From Pirellulales bacterium (GTDB lineage: Bacteria; Planctomycetota; Planctomycetia; Pirellulales; JAEUIK01): DNA of 36,055 bases. Within the stretch, counting starts at the first letter, position 1; the number at the start of each line of letters is the position of its first letter. The notes below the pieces were generated by a model. That model saw nothing but the letters and a program-made list of their open reading frames with translations, searched no databases and had not been told where the DNA came from. Made by a program: the position numbers and the translations under genes. The DNA lies in assembly GCA_019745975.1 (NCBI GenBank), contig JAIESQ010000104.1:1-36055 (forward strand). Direction: 5' to 3'. This document shows positions 8,742-16,351 of the stretch, in pieces.

Positions 8742-9620
8742 CTAGCGGCGCCGGTTGGCAAATAAGCCGGTCGCGTACCAGATCCCGTTGCTGCCGCGCT
8801 TCATGTCGAAGGCGAAAAAGCGGTGCCGCGAACGAACGGCGTTCCAATGCCCTGGCGATTGTCGCCAGCTACGCACGCACTCAACGGCGGCCTCGACGAG
8901 GTTTTCGCCCGGCCAACTCTCCGCGACCACTTCAGTGGCCAGGGCCCCCTCGCCCACTCGAGCATTGATCCGATGGAAGCGAGTTTCCCAGGAGTGATGG
9001 CCTTGCACGTGGATGGTTGCCTGGTGCCGCGAGTGGCTCTCCGCTTCATGAGACAAGACCGGATGGAGCAACCCGCGCGTGCTGGCTGGCGCCTCGGGAT
9101 GCTGCCGGACCGCGAAGATGATTGTGCGCTGCGTCAAGGTGCCTGCCGGAAGCGTGAGCACGTTGTACATGGTCCGCGGCCCGTAATAGCGCCCCTCGGG
9201 AAACGGGAATGTACTAACGACCTGCCGGTAATGCCGGGAACCAGGGTGCTTGAAATCGACAATCGCAATGCCCGCCCGCCCGAGCATCTCGCGATAACCA
9301 GGACGCTCCAGCACTGTTTGCTCATGGCCGTCCACGACGATCTTGGTATCGAGCGGCACTCGGACGCGCTCAAAGCGCATCAGGCGCCTTTGCACTTCCG
9401 GTTTGTTGAGCGAGTGCTCGCCGAACTGCTCTACCAGGTCCATGCGCTTGGGGTCGTAAAAGTGAACCAGCAGCATTTTTCCTTGCTCTTTGGCCGACTT
9501 GATCGCTGCGGAATAATCGTCATGCCAGGCGACCGGCCGGGCATGCTCGCCGAAAGCCTGGCTGGAAACCGCGAGCGCCGCCACGCTAACAGCGATGTGT
9601 ACAAGACGCGAGAAGTGCAT
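8742..9620 (-). CDS. Secreted thioredoxin-fold plus CAP/SCP-like protein
   Basis: This 292-residue protein has a signal peptide (about 1-24). Residues of about 28-130 look like a thioredoxin fold (W-HDDYSAAIKSAKEQGKMLLVHFYD), but the CxxC redox motif is absent, being replaced by FYDPKRMD. Residues of about 183-292 resemble a CAP/SCP domain: SRHQ, GHHSWETRFHRIN, AESWPGENL (231-241) and SWRQSPGHWNAV (251-262), ending in a WYATGLF strand. CAP domains occur in secreted proteins that bind lipid or cell-wall material. The start at 9620 has GAAGGA about 10 bases upstream. The fusion suggests an extracytoplasmic binding or scaffold role rather than disulfide chemistry. Both domain calls are by eye. 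Confidence 0.75.
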   Translation of the reverse strand: MHFSRLVHIAVSVAALAVSSQAFGEHARPVAWHDDYSAAIKSAKEQGKMLLVHFYDPKRMDLVEQFGEHSLNKPEVQRRLMRFERVRVPLDTKIVVDGHEQTVLERPGYREMLGRAGIAIVDFKHPGSRHYRQVVSTFPFPEGRYYGPRTMYNVLTLPAGTLTQRTIIFAVRQHPEAPASTRGLLHPVLSHEAESHSRHQATIHVQGHHSWETRFHRINARVGEGALATEVVAESWPGENLVEAAVECVRSWRQSPGHWNAVRSRHRFFAFDMKRGSNGIWYATGLFANRRR

Positions 9621-9969
9621 CGGTAGTTGGTCCTTCTTGGTGAATCGTTGACGGATCGACCACCTAGCTCCCTGGCTGGGTGGGGGGGGTCGATTCGCTG
9701 GCGCGGAATGCCGGCTGTGTCGCTTGCCCTCGACGGCCGAAGCCAAGCTCCCAGGCTGCCACCAGAAAGCTGGTAGCTCTGCGAGGCATGCAGCGTATAA
9801 ACTGATTGGTCAAACTGGGTGGGGTTTTCCGGCGGGGTCCTAGTTGATAGCAGGGCTTGTGGTACCGTTCAACCCTCCTGCCGGTTGGCCAGGGCGTAGA
9901 TTCCTTAGCGGCCGCGAGAGACTCCCGATGCGAGCGCGCGCCTGTTACAAACCCGGAAGGAACCCCTCG
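9621..9969. other. Divergent spacer, no gene seen
   Basis: This 349-base stretch lies between two divergent genes and must hold promoters for both, but I cannot pick a convincing -35/-10 pair. It includes a run of G residues near 9680 and two similar short words, GCTCCCTGGCTG and GCTCCCAGGCTG. An open frame begins at 9844 in the plus direction, but its in-frame start at 9970 is much better supported. Confidence 0.5.
9955..9962 (+). promoter_or_regulatory. RBS fixing the start at 9970
   Basis: GGAAGGAA lies 7 bases before the ATG at 9970, where a signal peptide begins. It argues against the upstream in-frame starts at 9844 and 9928. Confidence 0.7.
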
Positions 9970-11997
9970 ATGCCTGCCGGCCTGCTGAAGCTCGCAACCG
10001 CCCTCACCGCAACCTTGCTTGTCGAAAGCATTTGCAATGGTGCTGAAAACGGTCCAATTGATGGGGCGCCGGTAACGACCGCTGTTTCACTCGGGCTCGA
10101 ACAGCCAACTTCGGCCCACGATGCGGCCAAAGAGGACATCGCGTCGCTGGTTGATACTGTCCGTGGCGAATTTCGACCGGTGCCACCGGAAGAACTGGAC
10201 GCAGCTCGACGCAGTGCGGTCGAATCGTTGGCCAAGCTCGACACGTATCTGCGTCGGTACAAAACCGGGGCAAGCTGGCAAAAGTACCTGCGACTTAGCG
10301 AAGTACGAGCGCTCCTTGCCCCCGGCGCCACGCCAACCGTGGCGAAGCTCTCCGAGGCGGCCAATCGGTTCGCCAGCGGGTATCGCGGCCTGGAGTCGAA
10401 GCAATTTCGCGCCCCAGCGGTTGCTCTCGATCGCTATCTGCGGTTACGGCGCGTCGCCGACGACCAGGGCATAAGCGTCGCTTTCCACCAACGCTTGGAT
10501 CAGGTCACGGCCAATCTCGACAAAGCGCTTGCTGGTGACGTGGATGCGTTGACCGCCCTAGGCGACGCCTTGGGTTGGCTCGACGAGCGCGGGTTGGCGC
10601 CGCAAGTTACCGCGGCAGTGCGTCGCAAGTTTGCCGCGCCGAACCTGGTTGTTCAGGCGTCAGAAGCGCTGTTCGCGGCGGGACTGACGGAGCAAGTTGA
10701 TACCGTTGAACCGGTGCGCGAGCAGATCATGGGCGCCAGCGTATCGGGGACCGGTCGTACAATCGGCGAACTTAAGGTGCATCCGCTCGCCGATCCCACT
10801 CGGGCGTTATTCGACGCGGAATTCCTGGGAGTCAATCGCTCGCGGACGGTGGCCGCCCAACGGTCCGCGCGTATTGCCGGCCGCGGCTACACCACGCTCG
10901 AGGCACATAAACGGCTGCGCTTCACGCCCGAAGGAATCGTCAGCGGCCCTGCCAAGGCGACCGCTTGCCTCGACACGCAGACAACTTGCGTCTGGTCGAC
11001 CGCCCCCCGGCTGCGCGGACGCATCGTGACGCGCGTGGCGCGGCGGCGGTCGGCAGAGAGCAAGCCGCAAGCCGAGAGAATTGGGTCGAGCCGCGCGGCC
11101 GACAAACTCGAGCTTCGTCTTGATCGGCAGGCCGGCGAAAGACTTGCCAAGGCAAACGTTGAGTATTGGAAGAACGTACGGCGGCCGTTGGTGGCGCATG
11201 GTCTGTTTCCGCGGATCGACTTGCTGCACACCACCGCTTCACATGTCGAGCTGATCGGGATGACAGCAGGAATGCGCCAATTGGGAGCGCCCATGCCGCC
11301 ACCCGGCATCGCACAATCGCGCGACCTGGTCGCGCGTCTGCACGAATCGGCAGTGAATAACCTGGCTCAGGGCCTTCTGGCGGGCGAGACCATCAAGTCA
11401 GAAGAAGTTGAAGCCAAGCTCGGCGAGGCAGGCGTAACGGTTCCTCCTCCGAGGCGTTCAGCCGGCGAGGAAGGTGACGAAGAGGAGGAAGAAAGTCAGC
11501 GCAAGGGGAAGTGGTCGATCACGTTCGCGGATCAAGGACCCGTCGAAGCGCGGTTTCGCGACGGCGGTTTTCGCATCACGATTCGCGGGCGGCGCTTTAC
11601 GTCTCAAGCAAACGAATTCGAGCAGGAACGAACCTACCCCAATGCGATGGTCGTTTGGGCGGACTATAAAATCGAACAGGGCCCGGACGGTCCGCGTGCG
11701 CGTCGTGTCGGCGATATCCACGCGCTGCCACCGGATGTGCTCAGTGGCAAACGGCCAAGCATGTCGACGCGCGAGACGGCCCTGGTCAGCATGCTGACGC
11801 GCGAGAACCGCATGGGGAATGTCTTGCGGAAGGAGCTCGGGGATGAGCCCTTCGCCTTGCCGGGGCGCTGGAAGGACGCCGGCGAGCTGGCGATGCGCGA
11901 ACTGAGCGCCGATGGCGGTTGGCTCGCGGCCTCTTGGGAACTGATTGGACCGGCACCCGACAAGAGCCGGCGGCGGGTCGCAAGCGCGCCACGCTAG
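9970..11997 (+). CDS. Secreted protein of unknown function
   Basis: I do not recognise a family for this 675-residue protein. It starts with a signal peptide (LLKLATALTATLLVESICNGA), so it is exported. The N-terminal half (about 40-250) looks alpha-helical and charged, with regular leucines. Around residue 499 there is a strongly acidic stretch (EEGDEEEEES) separating it from a C-terminal part of about 150 residues rich in beta-type sequence (ITFADQGPVEARF, FRITIRGRRF). That last part repeatedly uses Arg and Phe and might bind a polyanion or act at the outer membrane; this is inference. No cysteine pair, catalytic motif or membrane anchor is evident. It stands alone, followed by a small hairpin. 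Confidence 0.8.
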   Translation: MPAGLLKLATALTATLLVESICNGAENGPIDGAPVTTAVSLGLEQPTSAHDAAKEDIASLVDTVRGEFRPVPPEELDAARRSAVESLAKLDTYLRRYKTGASWQKYLRLSEVRALLAPGATPTVAKLSEAANRFASGYRGLESKQFRAPAVALDRYLRLRRVADDQGISVAFHQRLDQVTANLDKALAGDVDALTALGDALGWLDERGLAPQVTAAVRRKFAAPNLVVQASEALFAAGLTEQVDTVEPVREQIMGASVSGTGRTIGELKVHPLADPTRALFDAEFLGVNRSRTVAAQRSARIAGRGYTTLEAHKRLRFTPEGIVSGPAKATACLDTQTTCVWSTAPRLRGRIVTRVARRRSAESKPQAERIGSSRAADKLELRLDRQAGERLAKANVEYWKNVRRPLVAHGLFPRIDLLHTTASHVELIGMTAGMRQLGAPMPPPGIAQSRDLVARLHESAVNNLAQGLLAGETIKSEEVEAKLGEAGVTVPPPRRSAGEEGDEEEEESQRKGKWSITFADQGPVEARFRDGGFRITIRGRRFTSQANEFEQERTYPNAMVVWADYKIEQGPDGPRARRVGDIHALPPDVLSGKRPSMSTRETALVSMLTRENRMGNVLRKELGDEPFALPGRWKDAGELAMRELSADGGWLAASWELIGPAPDKSRRRVASAPR

Positions 11998-12015
11998 CGT
12001 CATAAAGCCGCCTCC

Positions 12016-12032
12016 GGGACGATTTGCGTCCC
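12016..12032 (+). terminator. Weak hairpin after the 9970-11997 gene
   Basis: GGGACG-ATTTG-CGTCCC forms a 6-base-pair stem-loop 19 bases after the stop codon. There is no following T-run, so an intrinsic terminator role is only possible. Confidence 0.3.
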
Positions 12033-12137
12033 GTTCCAGACAATTGCGGGTACGATACAGGGCGACGCGACCGATCGATCCCGTGATCGCGCTGTTGTCC
12101 GCGTATCAAGCGAATCGAAATCGGTCGCAAATTGCCT

Positions 12138-12142
12138 GGAGG
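12138..12142 (+). promoter_or_regulatory. RBS fixing the start at 12150
   Basis: GGAGG lies 7 bases before the ATG at 12150 and overrides the in-frame TTG at 12132. Confidence 0.7.
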
Positions 12143-12149
12143 TTGTGCG

Positions 12150-12626
12150 ATGGGCCAATACGTCGACATCCAGTTTGATTGCTTGCCGCTGCGATCGGTG
12201 AGCCGATTGGATATCCCGCTCGATGCCTCGCCCGCCTATCGCGCGCGGTGCGAGCGAATCAAGCGCGCGATCGAGGTGCATGGTTCGCACAATTCGTACT
12301 TCTTGTACAACGCCGGCTGCAAGTTTCACTTGACGAACGATCCCGCGCTGGGGATGCTCGAGTTCCGCTTCGAAGGTACGGTGCTTACCGACAGCAGCGA
12401 CGAAAAAACCGTGGCCTGCAATCTCGACGTTTCACTCGTCCGCGAAACTTGCGACTGGCTCACGGAACCGATCGTGCAGTGGTTCGTCGAAACGGTTCCA
12501 CACGTCATCAAATTAGAATTCGACGCTTACATTCACGCTGGCGATCTGGCCCGCACCATCGAACGCGCCAAGAAGCTCGAGGCGGACGTCGAGCGTGCTG
12601 GCGGGTATCTCGGCATGGGACTCTAG
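12150..12626 (+). CDS. Small cytosolic protein of unknown function
   Basis: This 158-residue protein has no signal peptide or membrane segment. It appears to be a compact alpha/beta protein with repeated acidic and aromatic residues (MLEFRFEGTV, NLDVSLVRETCDWL, VIKLEFDAYI). I recall no named domain; the layout resembles a conserved hypothetical of Planctomycetes. The start is set by a good RBS. It precedes the TIM-barrel isomerase gene by about 78 bases in the same direction, so the two may be co-transcribed. Function is not inferred. Confidence 0.8.
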   Translation: MGQYVDIQFDCLPLRSVSRLDIPLDASPAYRARCERIKRAIEVHGSHNSYFLYNAGCKFHLTNDPALGMLEFRFEGTVLTDSSDEKTVACNLDVSLVRETCDWLTEPIVQWFVETVPHVIKLEFDAYIHAGDLARTIERAKKLEADVERAGGYLGMGL

Positions 12627-12703
12627 CCGAGCATCGCCGCCGGCGCAGCGCCAAAGCGTTGGTGTACTTATCCAACGATCCAGTGCCGGTCGCAGCAAAT
12701 CGC

Positions 12704-13525
12704 ATGAAGCCAGCGCTCAGCCAAGTCTGCTCGCTAGCCAGTCCCTTCGAGAAGGACTTCACGGACTATGCCGCGGGCCATTGCCCTGCAATCGAGCTTT
12801 GGCTTGGCAAGCTCGAAGGCTACCTCGAAACGCACACGCTCGACGACGTTCGGCGCTTGCGCGGCGACGTTGGTGTCGCGACGCCGGTCGCCAGCTTTCA
12901 AGGGGGCTTGTTCGTCCACGAGGGGCAGGCGCGCGGCGAGCATTGGCGGCATTTCGAACAGCGCTTGAGCCTATGTCGGCAGCTCGAGATCGGCACCCTG
13001 GTGGTCGCCGGCGACATTCAGGCACCCATCGGGCAGGCGGAACTCGATGGCATCGTTGCTTCGTTGCGGCAAGCTGCCGATCAGGCGGCAGCTCAGGACG
13101 TACGCCTCGCGCTGGAATTTCAGTGTCGGGCCACGTTTGCCAATAACTTGCAGACCGCGGCCGCACTCGTCGACGAAATCGCACATCCGGCGCTCGGGCT
13201 GTGCTGCGACGCGTTTCACTACTACTGCGGACCGAGCAAGCTCGAAGACCTGGCCAGCGTGCCGCCCGGGAAGCTGTTTCACGTGCAGCTTTGCGATCTG
13301 GCCGGTCAACCGCGCGAATTGGCGGTGGACAGCGACCGCGTGCTGCCTGGGGATGGTGATTTTCAGCTCGAGTCGCTTCTGGGCGCGATCCACGCGTTGG
13401 GCTACGCGGGATACGTCTCCATCGAACTGATGAATCCGCAAATCTGGACGATTCCAGCGCGCCAATTCGGTGAAGTGGCGATGACGGCGCTGCGCAAGGT
13501 GCTCGGCCAGGCAAGCATGAAGTGA
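12704..13525 (+). CDS. Sugar phosphate isomerase/epimerase (xylose isomerase-like TIM barrel)
   Basis: The 273-residue protein matches the AP-endonuclease-2/xylose-isomerase-like TIM-barrel family in length and motif order. Candidate metal ligands fall at the ends of strands: E138 (LALEFQC), D169 with H172 (CCDAFHYY), H193 with D198 (FHVQLCD) and E241 (YVSIELMN). The glycine-aspartate run PGDGDF (216-220) is typical just before the last strands. Members isomerise or epimerise sugars and inositols; the substrate cannot be read. No clear RBS precedes the ATG at 12704, and a GTG at 12662 in frame is an alternative start adding 14 residues. No sugar transporter or dehydrogenase of a matching pathway is adjacent. 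Confidence 0.88.
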   Translation: MKPALSQVCSLASPFEKDFTDYAAGHCPAIELWLGKLEGYLETHTLDDVRRLRGDVGVATPVASFQGGLFVHEGQARGEHWRHFEQRLSLCRQLEIGTLVVAGDIQAPIGQAELDGIVASLRQAADQAAAQDVRLALEFQCRATFANNLQTAAALVDEIAHPALGLCCDAFHYYCGPSKLEDLASVPPGKLFHVQLCDLAGQPRELAVDSDRVLPGDGDFQLESLLGAIHALGYAGYVSIELMNPQIWTIPARQFGEVAMTALRKVLGQASMK

Positions 13526-13571
13526 GAGCGAATTCGCGCAATCGTGCGCGGAGCCGTCGACGATAGAGAGC

Positions 13572-13601
13572 GCGAAAAACCGAAGGACGCTGGGAGCGTC
13601 C
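13572..13601 (-). terminator. Intrinsic terminator of the iron-sulfur carrier gene
   Basis: Read on the minus strand, GGACGCT-CCC-AGCGTCC forms a 7-base-pair GC-rich stem, followed by TTCGGTTTTT. It lies about 40 bases after the stop of the 13642-13971 gene. On the plus strand the same hairpin, about 60 bases past the isomerase gene, has no T-run after it, so its main direction is minus. Confidence 0.6.
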
Positions 13602-13641
13602 CTCGTTGATCAGATCGCTGGCAAGATTGCGAGCCGGCAAA

Positions 13642-13971
13642 TTACGCCGAGAACGAACTGCCGCAACCGCAGCTCTTCACCGCGTTCGGATTCTCGAACG
13701 TGAAGCCGCGCTTCTCGAGTCCGTCGTAGAAATCGAGCTTCGTGCCGTCGAGGTACAGGTCGCTCTTTTTATCGACGATGACCGTGATGCCGTGTTGGAC
13801 ACTCTTGCTATCGGCCTTCTCATCGAAGTTGGTGTCGAACCCCAAGCTGTACGAGAAACCGCTGCAACCGCCGCCGGTGACACCGACACGCAGCATGTTC
13901 CCCTCGAGCTTCTGGTCCTCGATGATTCGCTTGATTTCGTGAGCGGCCTTTTCGGTCAGCGTGACAGCCAT
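13642..13971 (-). CDS. A-type iron-sulfur carrier (IscA/ErpA/HesB family)
   Basis: The 109-residue protein is of standard family length. The three conserved cysteines are present: C36 in GGGCSGFSY, and C101 and C103 in SCGCGSSF near the C-terminus. These bind an iron or a [2Fe-2S]/[4Fe-4S] cluster, which A-type carriers pass to apoproteins in the cytosol. I chose the ATG at 13971 ([10 protein letters not shown]) because it matches the usual family start; an in-frame ATG at 14016 would add 15 residues without family support. No isc or suf genes are adjacent, so it is an isolated carrier. A terminator follows it. Assigning it to IscA, ErpA or SufA specifically is not possible from sequence alone. 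Confidence 0.95.
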   Translation of the reverse strand: MAVTLTEKAAHEIKRIIEDQKLEGNMLRVGVTGGGCSGFSYSLGFDTNFDEKADSKSVQHGITVIVDKKSDLYLDGTKLDFYDGLEKRGFTFENPNAVKSCGCGSSFSA

Positions 13972-14102
13972 TTGAGTGCGATGCTCCGCTGGGAGTGGAG
14001 GTTCGGGGGTTTTCACATACCTTGTTGGCTAAATTATACAATCGGCAGGCCAAAGCAAAGGGTGAATAGGAAGTGGCCGCGGACGGAGCCGATCGCTCGA
14101 TG

Positions 14103-14181
14103 TCGCAACAAAAGCCCAGGGAAGGGGCGTTAACTCACACGGGGGCAAGGAACTACGTCCCCCCTTCCCTGGGTTCGGCGA
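14103..14181. repeat. Long hairpin element, copy A
   Basis: CCCAGGGAAGGGG (14115-14127) pairs perfectly over 13 bases with CCCCTTCCCTGGG (14161-14173), around a 33-base loop; TCGC (14103-14106) and GCGA (14178-14181) can extend the stem. A second copy occurs at 15239-15333 with a nearly identical stem and shared loop words (CACG, AGGAAC, ACG). This one lies upstream of the iron-sulfur carrier gene and downstream of the 14443-15021 gene. Confidence 0.75.
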
Positions 14182-14442
14182 TAGCACTCGAACCGAAAAC
14201 GGCCGCCCTGCCGGCAGGCGTCAGGGTGCTCGCTTCCATGTCTCAACGCACGAACGCGGGACAAGGTCGGGCACGGCTCGCCGTCGGAATTCTCTGGTCC
14301 CCCCTGGGACCCGGCAAGCTTCGAGTCTTGTCGTGTTGGTGCATCGCGAGCCGCCGGCGCGGCAGGGACAGCCGTTTGTGTGCGAACGCGATTCTCCGGA
14401 AGCCCCCTCACTCGTGAAGATGAATAGTCATGGTGCTGCTTC
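14182..14442. other. Spacer with no gene recognised
   Basis: Together with 13972-14102 and hairpin copy A, this makes a gene-free stretch of about 470 bases. Open frames here are short and run across the hairpin, so I reject them. It follows the stop of the minus-strand gene 14443-15021 and holds the minus-strand promoter region of the iron-sulfur carrier. No clear promoter is seen. Confidence 0.45.
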
Positions 14443-15021
14443 CTACGGAATCAGTTCCACCGGCGGCAGCTCGAGGTCGAACACCGTCTCGAAATTTGCC
14501 ACGCTCGGAGTCACCCCGGCCGGGCAAATCTGCAATTGGATCTGCGTTCCCCCTTCGGATTCCAACAGCATGTAGATGCGGTGCCGCTCCTGCAGACGGT
14601 GCATGCCGTAGACATCGCCGTGGTGGCCAAGCTGATTGCCGAAAATGTCTCGATACCAGACGCCGCCGATCTGCTTGACCGTCCAGGTGGTTTCGCGCGA
14701 GAGAACGCGCTCTTTCGGGCTGGGCGCGATGTACATGAACTGGTTGGCCATCGTGACGTCCTCGCCCAGCGAGTACATCGTGGTATCGGCCAGGATCAGG
14801 CGGTCGTAGCGAAATCGCAGCACGGTGCCGACCGGGATGTACCAGAACGGGCGGCTCTCGATGCGCGCCGGGCGACCGCCATCGTAGACCGGCAGCGGGA
14901 ATTTCTGCTCGAGCCGCGGCTGCACGCGGCCGTCGCTGTAGGCCGGGTATTGCCACTGCGCCGACGCCGAACCGACCGACAACAAAACCAACACAACTGC
15001 GCATGCGACTTGCTTGATCAC
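14443..15021 (-). CDS. Secreted protein of unknown function
   Basis: The 192-residue protein has a clear signal peptide (VACAVVLVLLSVGSASA, cleaved near residue 21). The mature part is about 170 residues, mostly beta-type sequence, with many Tyr and Trp residues (FWYIPVGTVLRFRYD, GVWYRDIFGN). I do not recognise a domain. A purine-rich GGAGAAGAG precedes the ATG at 15021. The gene lies between the two copies of the long hairpin element, in the opposite direction to the DUF1080 gene. A periplasmic or surface role is all that can be inferred. Confidence 0.8.
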   Translation of the reverse strand: MIKQVACAVVLVLLSVGSASAQWQYPAYSDGRVQPRLEQKFPLPVYDGGRPARIESRPFWYIPVGTVLRFRYDRLILADTTMYSLGEDVTMANQFMYIAPSPKERVLSRETTWTVKQIGGVWYRDIFGNQLGHHGDVYGMHRLQERHRIYMLLESEGGTQIQLQICPAGVTPSVANFETVFDLELPPVELIP

Positions 15022-15238
15022 GCTCTCTTCTCCGGGGCGGAATTGCGATCGGACGAACTACCAGAACTGGCTGCCGAGAGGAACGTGTCCTAGCCGCGGT
15101 TGGCACCGTCGCACGCGGCCCGACAACCGGCAGAATCGTTTACCTCGGCAGGATGCGAATAATTCCACCATTAGTTGGCGGTCAGCGAGTCGGCTAGTCC
15201 CCGTAGCGAGGATTTTTCTGAATTTGCCAGCGAGCGAT

Positions 15239-15333
15239 GCGACAGGACGCTAAGCCCAGGGAAGGGGGCCAACGTCGCACGTTTTTAGGAACGACGGTTC
15301 CCCTCCTTCCCTGGGCTTGGAGCGCTGTGTCGC
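15239..15333. repeat. Long hairpin element, copy B
   Basis: AAGCCCAGGGAAGG (15252-15265) pairs perfectly with CCTTCCCTGGGCTT (15305-15318). Outer arms GCGACA (15239-15244) and TGTCGC (15328-15333) extend it to a 95-base imperfect palindrome. It has the same orientation as copy A about 1.1 kb away. The rest of the spacer from 15022 to 15560 shows no gene; it contains the promoters of the two divergent genes. Confidence 0.78.
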
Positions 15334-15548
15334 TCACAAGTGCGAAGCCGCCGGGGTGTTGGAGACCCGTGGCTGGCTTATATTCACGAGCGCTGGGAGC
15401 TGACCGAGATGGTGCCGAGGGTCGCCGGCTGCTGCTTGAAATGGAAGGCGACCGTGCCGCAGCCCGCACCGTCGCCCAATGGGACGGGCTCGAACTTGTC
15501 GAGATCGGCTACGGGTTGATTAGTCGCAGTGAGGTTTACTTCGATCCC

Positions 15549-15554
15549 AAGGAG
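15549..15554 (+). promoter_or_regulatory. RBS fixing the DUF1080 start
   Basis: AAGGAG lies 6 bases before the ATG at 15561. The open frame extends upstream through hairpin copy B to 15237, but that part is spacer. Confidence 0.75.
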
Positions 15555-15560
15555 CCAAAT

Positions 15561-16280
15561 ATGACGCAACTTCAAACAGCCCGCTTGGTTCTATTGTCGA
15601 TTGCCGTGGTACTGATCGCTTGGAGCGCGGGCCTGACGCGGGGCGAAGAGCCCGCGAAACCGGTCGCGACGGCGCTCGTTCCGCCGCGCACTGGCAAGAG
15701 CGAAACGATCGAGCTGTTCAACGGCAAGAACCTCGATGGCTGGGAAGGGCACGAGAAGCTGTGGAGCGTGCGCGATGGCGTGATTGTGGCCCGCAACACG
15801 GAGACCATTCCGGTCAGCACCTACCTGCTGACGAAGCGGAAGTTCACCGATTTTCGCTTGACGTGCACCGTCAAGCTGGTCGAGTCCGAAATGCACTCAG
15901 GCATCGCCTTCTGGGGGCGCAACGCGCCGGAGCATGGCGATCGCTATACCTACGCGGGACACCTGGTGATGTTTCCGTCGGGCTGGGGAATGTACGACCT
16001 GTTCGGCCGCAACGGGCTGCCGGTCGATGGGGCACCGGCCCGCCAGGTCGGCAAACAGCACGATTGGAACGACCTGGAGATTCTGGCGCAAGGCAACCGC
16101 GTGCGCGTGGTGGTCAACGGAACTCAGGTGGTCGATTGGTCCGACCCCGAGCCAAAGCGAATTCTCGAAGGGCCAATCGGACTGCAACTCCATTCGAACA
16201 AAGTCCCCCAGGAGATTCATTTCAAGAACCTGGTGCTGACGACATTTCCCGACGACAAGCTGACGACGGTGAAGCCGTAG
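15561..16280 (+). CDS. DUF1080 (3-keto-disaccharide hydrolase-like) secreted protein
   Basis: The 239-residue protein has a signal peptide (LVLLSIAVVLIAWSAGLTRG). The mature part is a single DUF1080 domain with the family hallmark ELFNGKNLDGW at its start, then GVIVARN, SGIAFWGR and, near the end, GPIGLQLHSNKVPQEIHFKN. The fold is a concanavalin-like beta-sandwich. Some members hydrolyse 3-keto-glycosides, and many planctomycete copies are uncharacterised, so a periplasmic glycan-related role is likely but unproven. The spacer of 71 bases to the transporter gene leaves co-transcription open; the functional link to that gene is not obvious. Confidence 0.93.
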   Translation: MTQLQTARLVLLSIAVVLIAWSAGLTRGEEPAKPVATALVPPRTGKSETIELFNGKNLDGWEGHEKLWSVRDGVIVARNTETIPVSTYLLTKRKFTDFRLTCTVKLVESEMHSGIAFWGRNAPEHGDRYTYAGHLVMFPSGWGMYDLFGRNGLPVDGAPARQVGKQHDWNDLEILAQGNRVRVVVNGTQVVDWSDPEPKRILEGPIGLQLHSNKVPQEIHFKNLVLTTFPDDKLTTVKP

Positions 16281-16351
16281 CGGATGCCTTTCTGATCATC
16301 CGGCGATAAGATCCAACGCAAACGTATCGCAACTCGGGGAAAACTCTCCTC

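Noticed and set aside
12179-12703. N-terminal extension of the isomerase frame
   Set aside because: It overlaps the 12150-12626 gene in another frame and looks unlike the isomerase family; the family start fits 12704 (or GTG 12662).
14073-14417. A plus-strand open frame in the spacer
   Set aside because: It runs through hairpin copy A and resembles no family.
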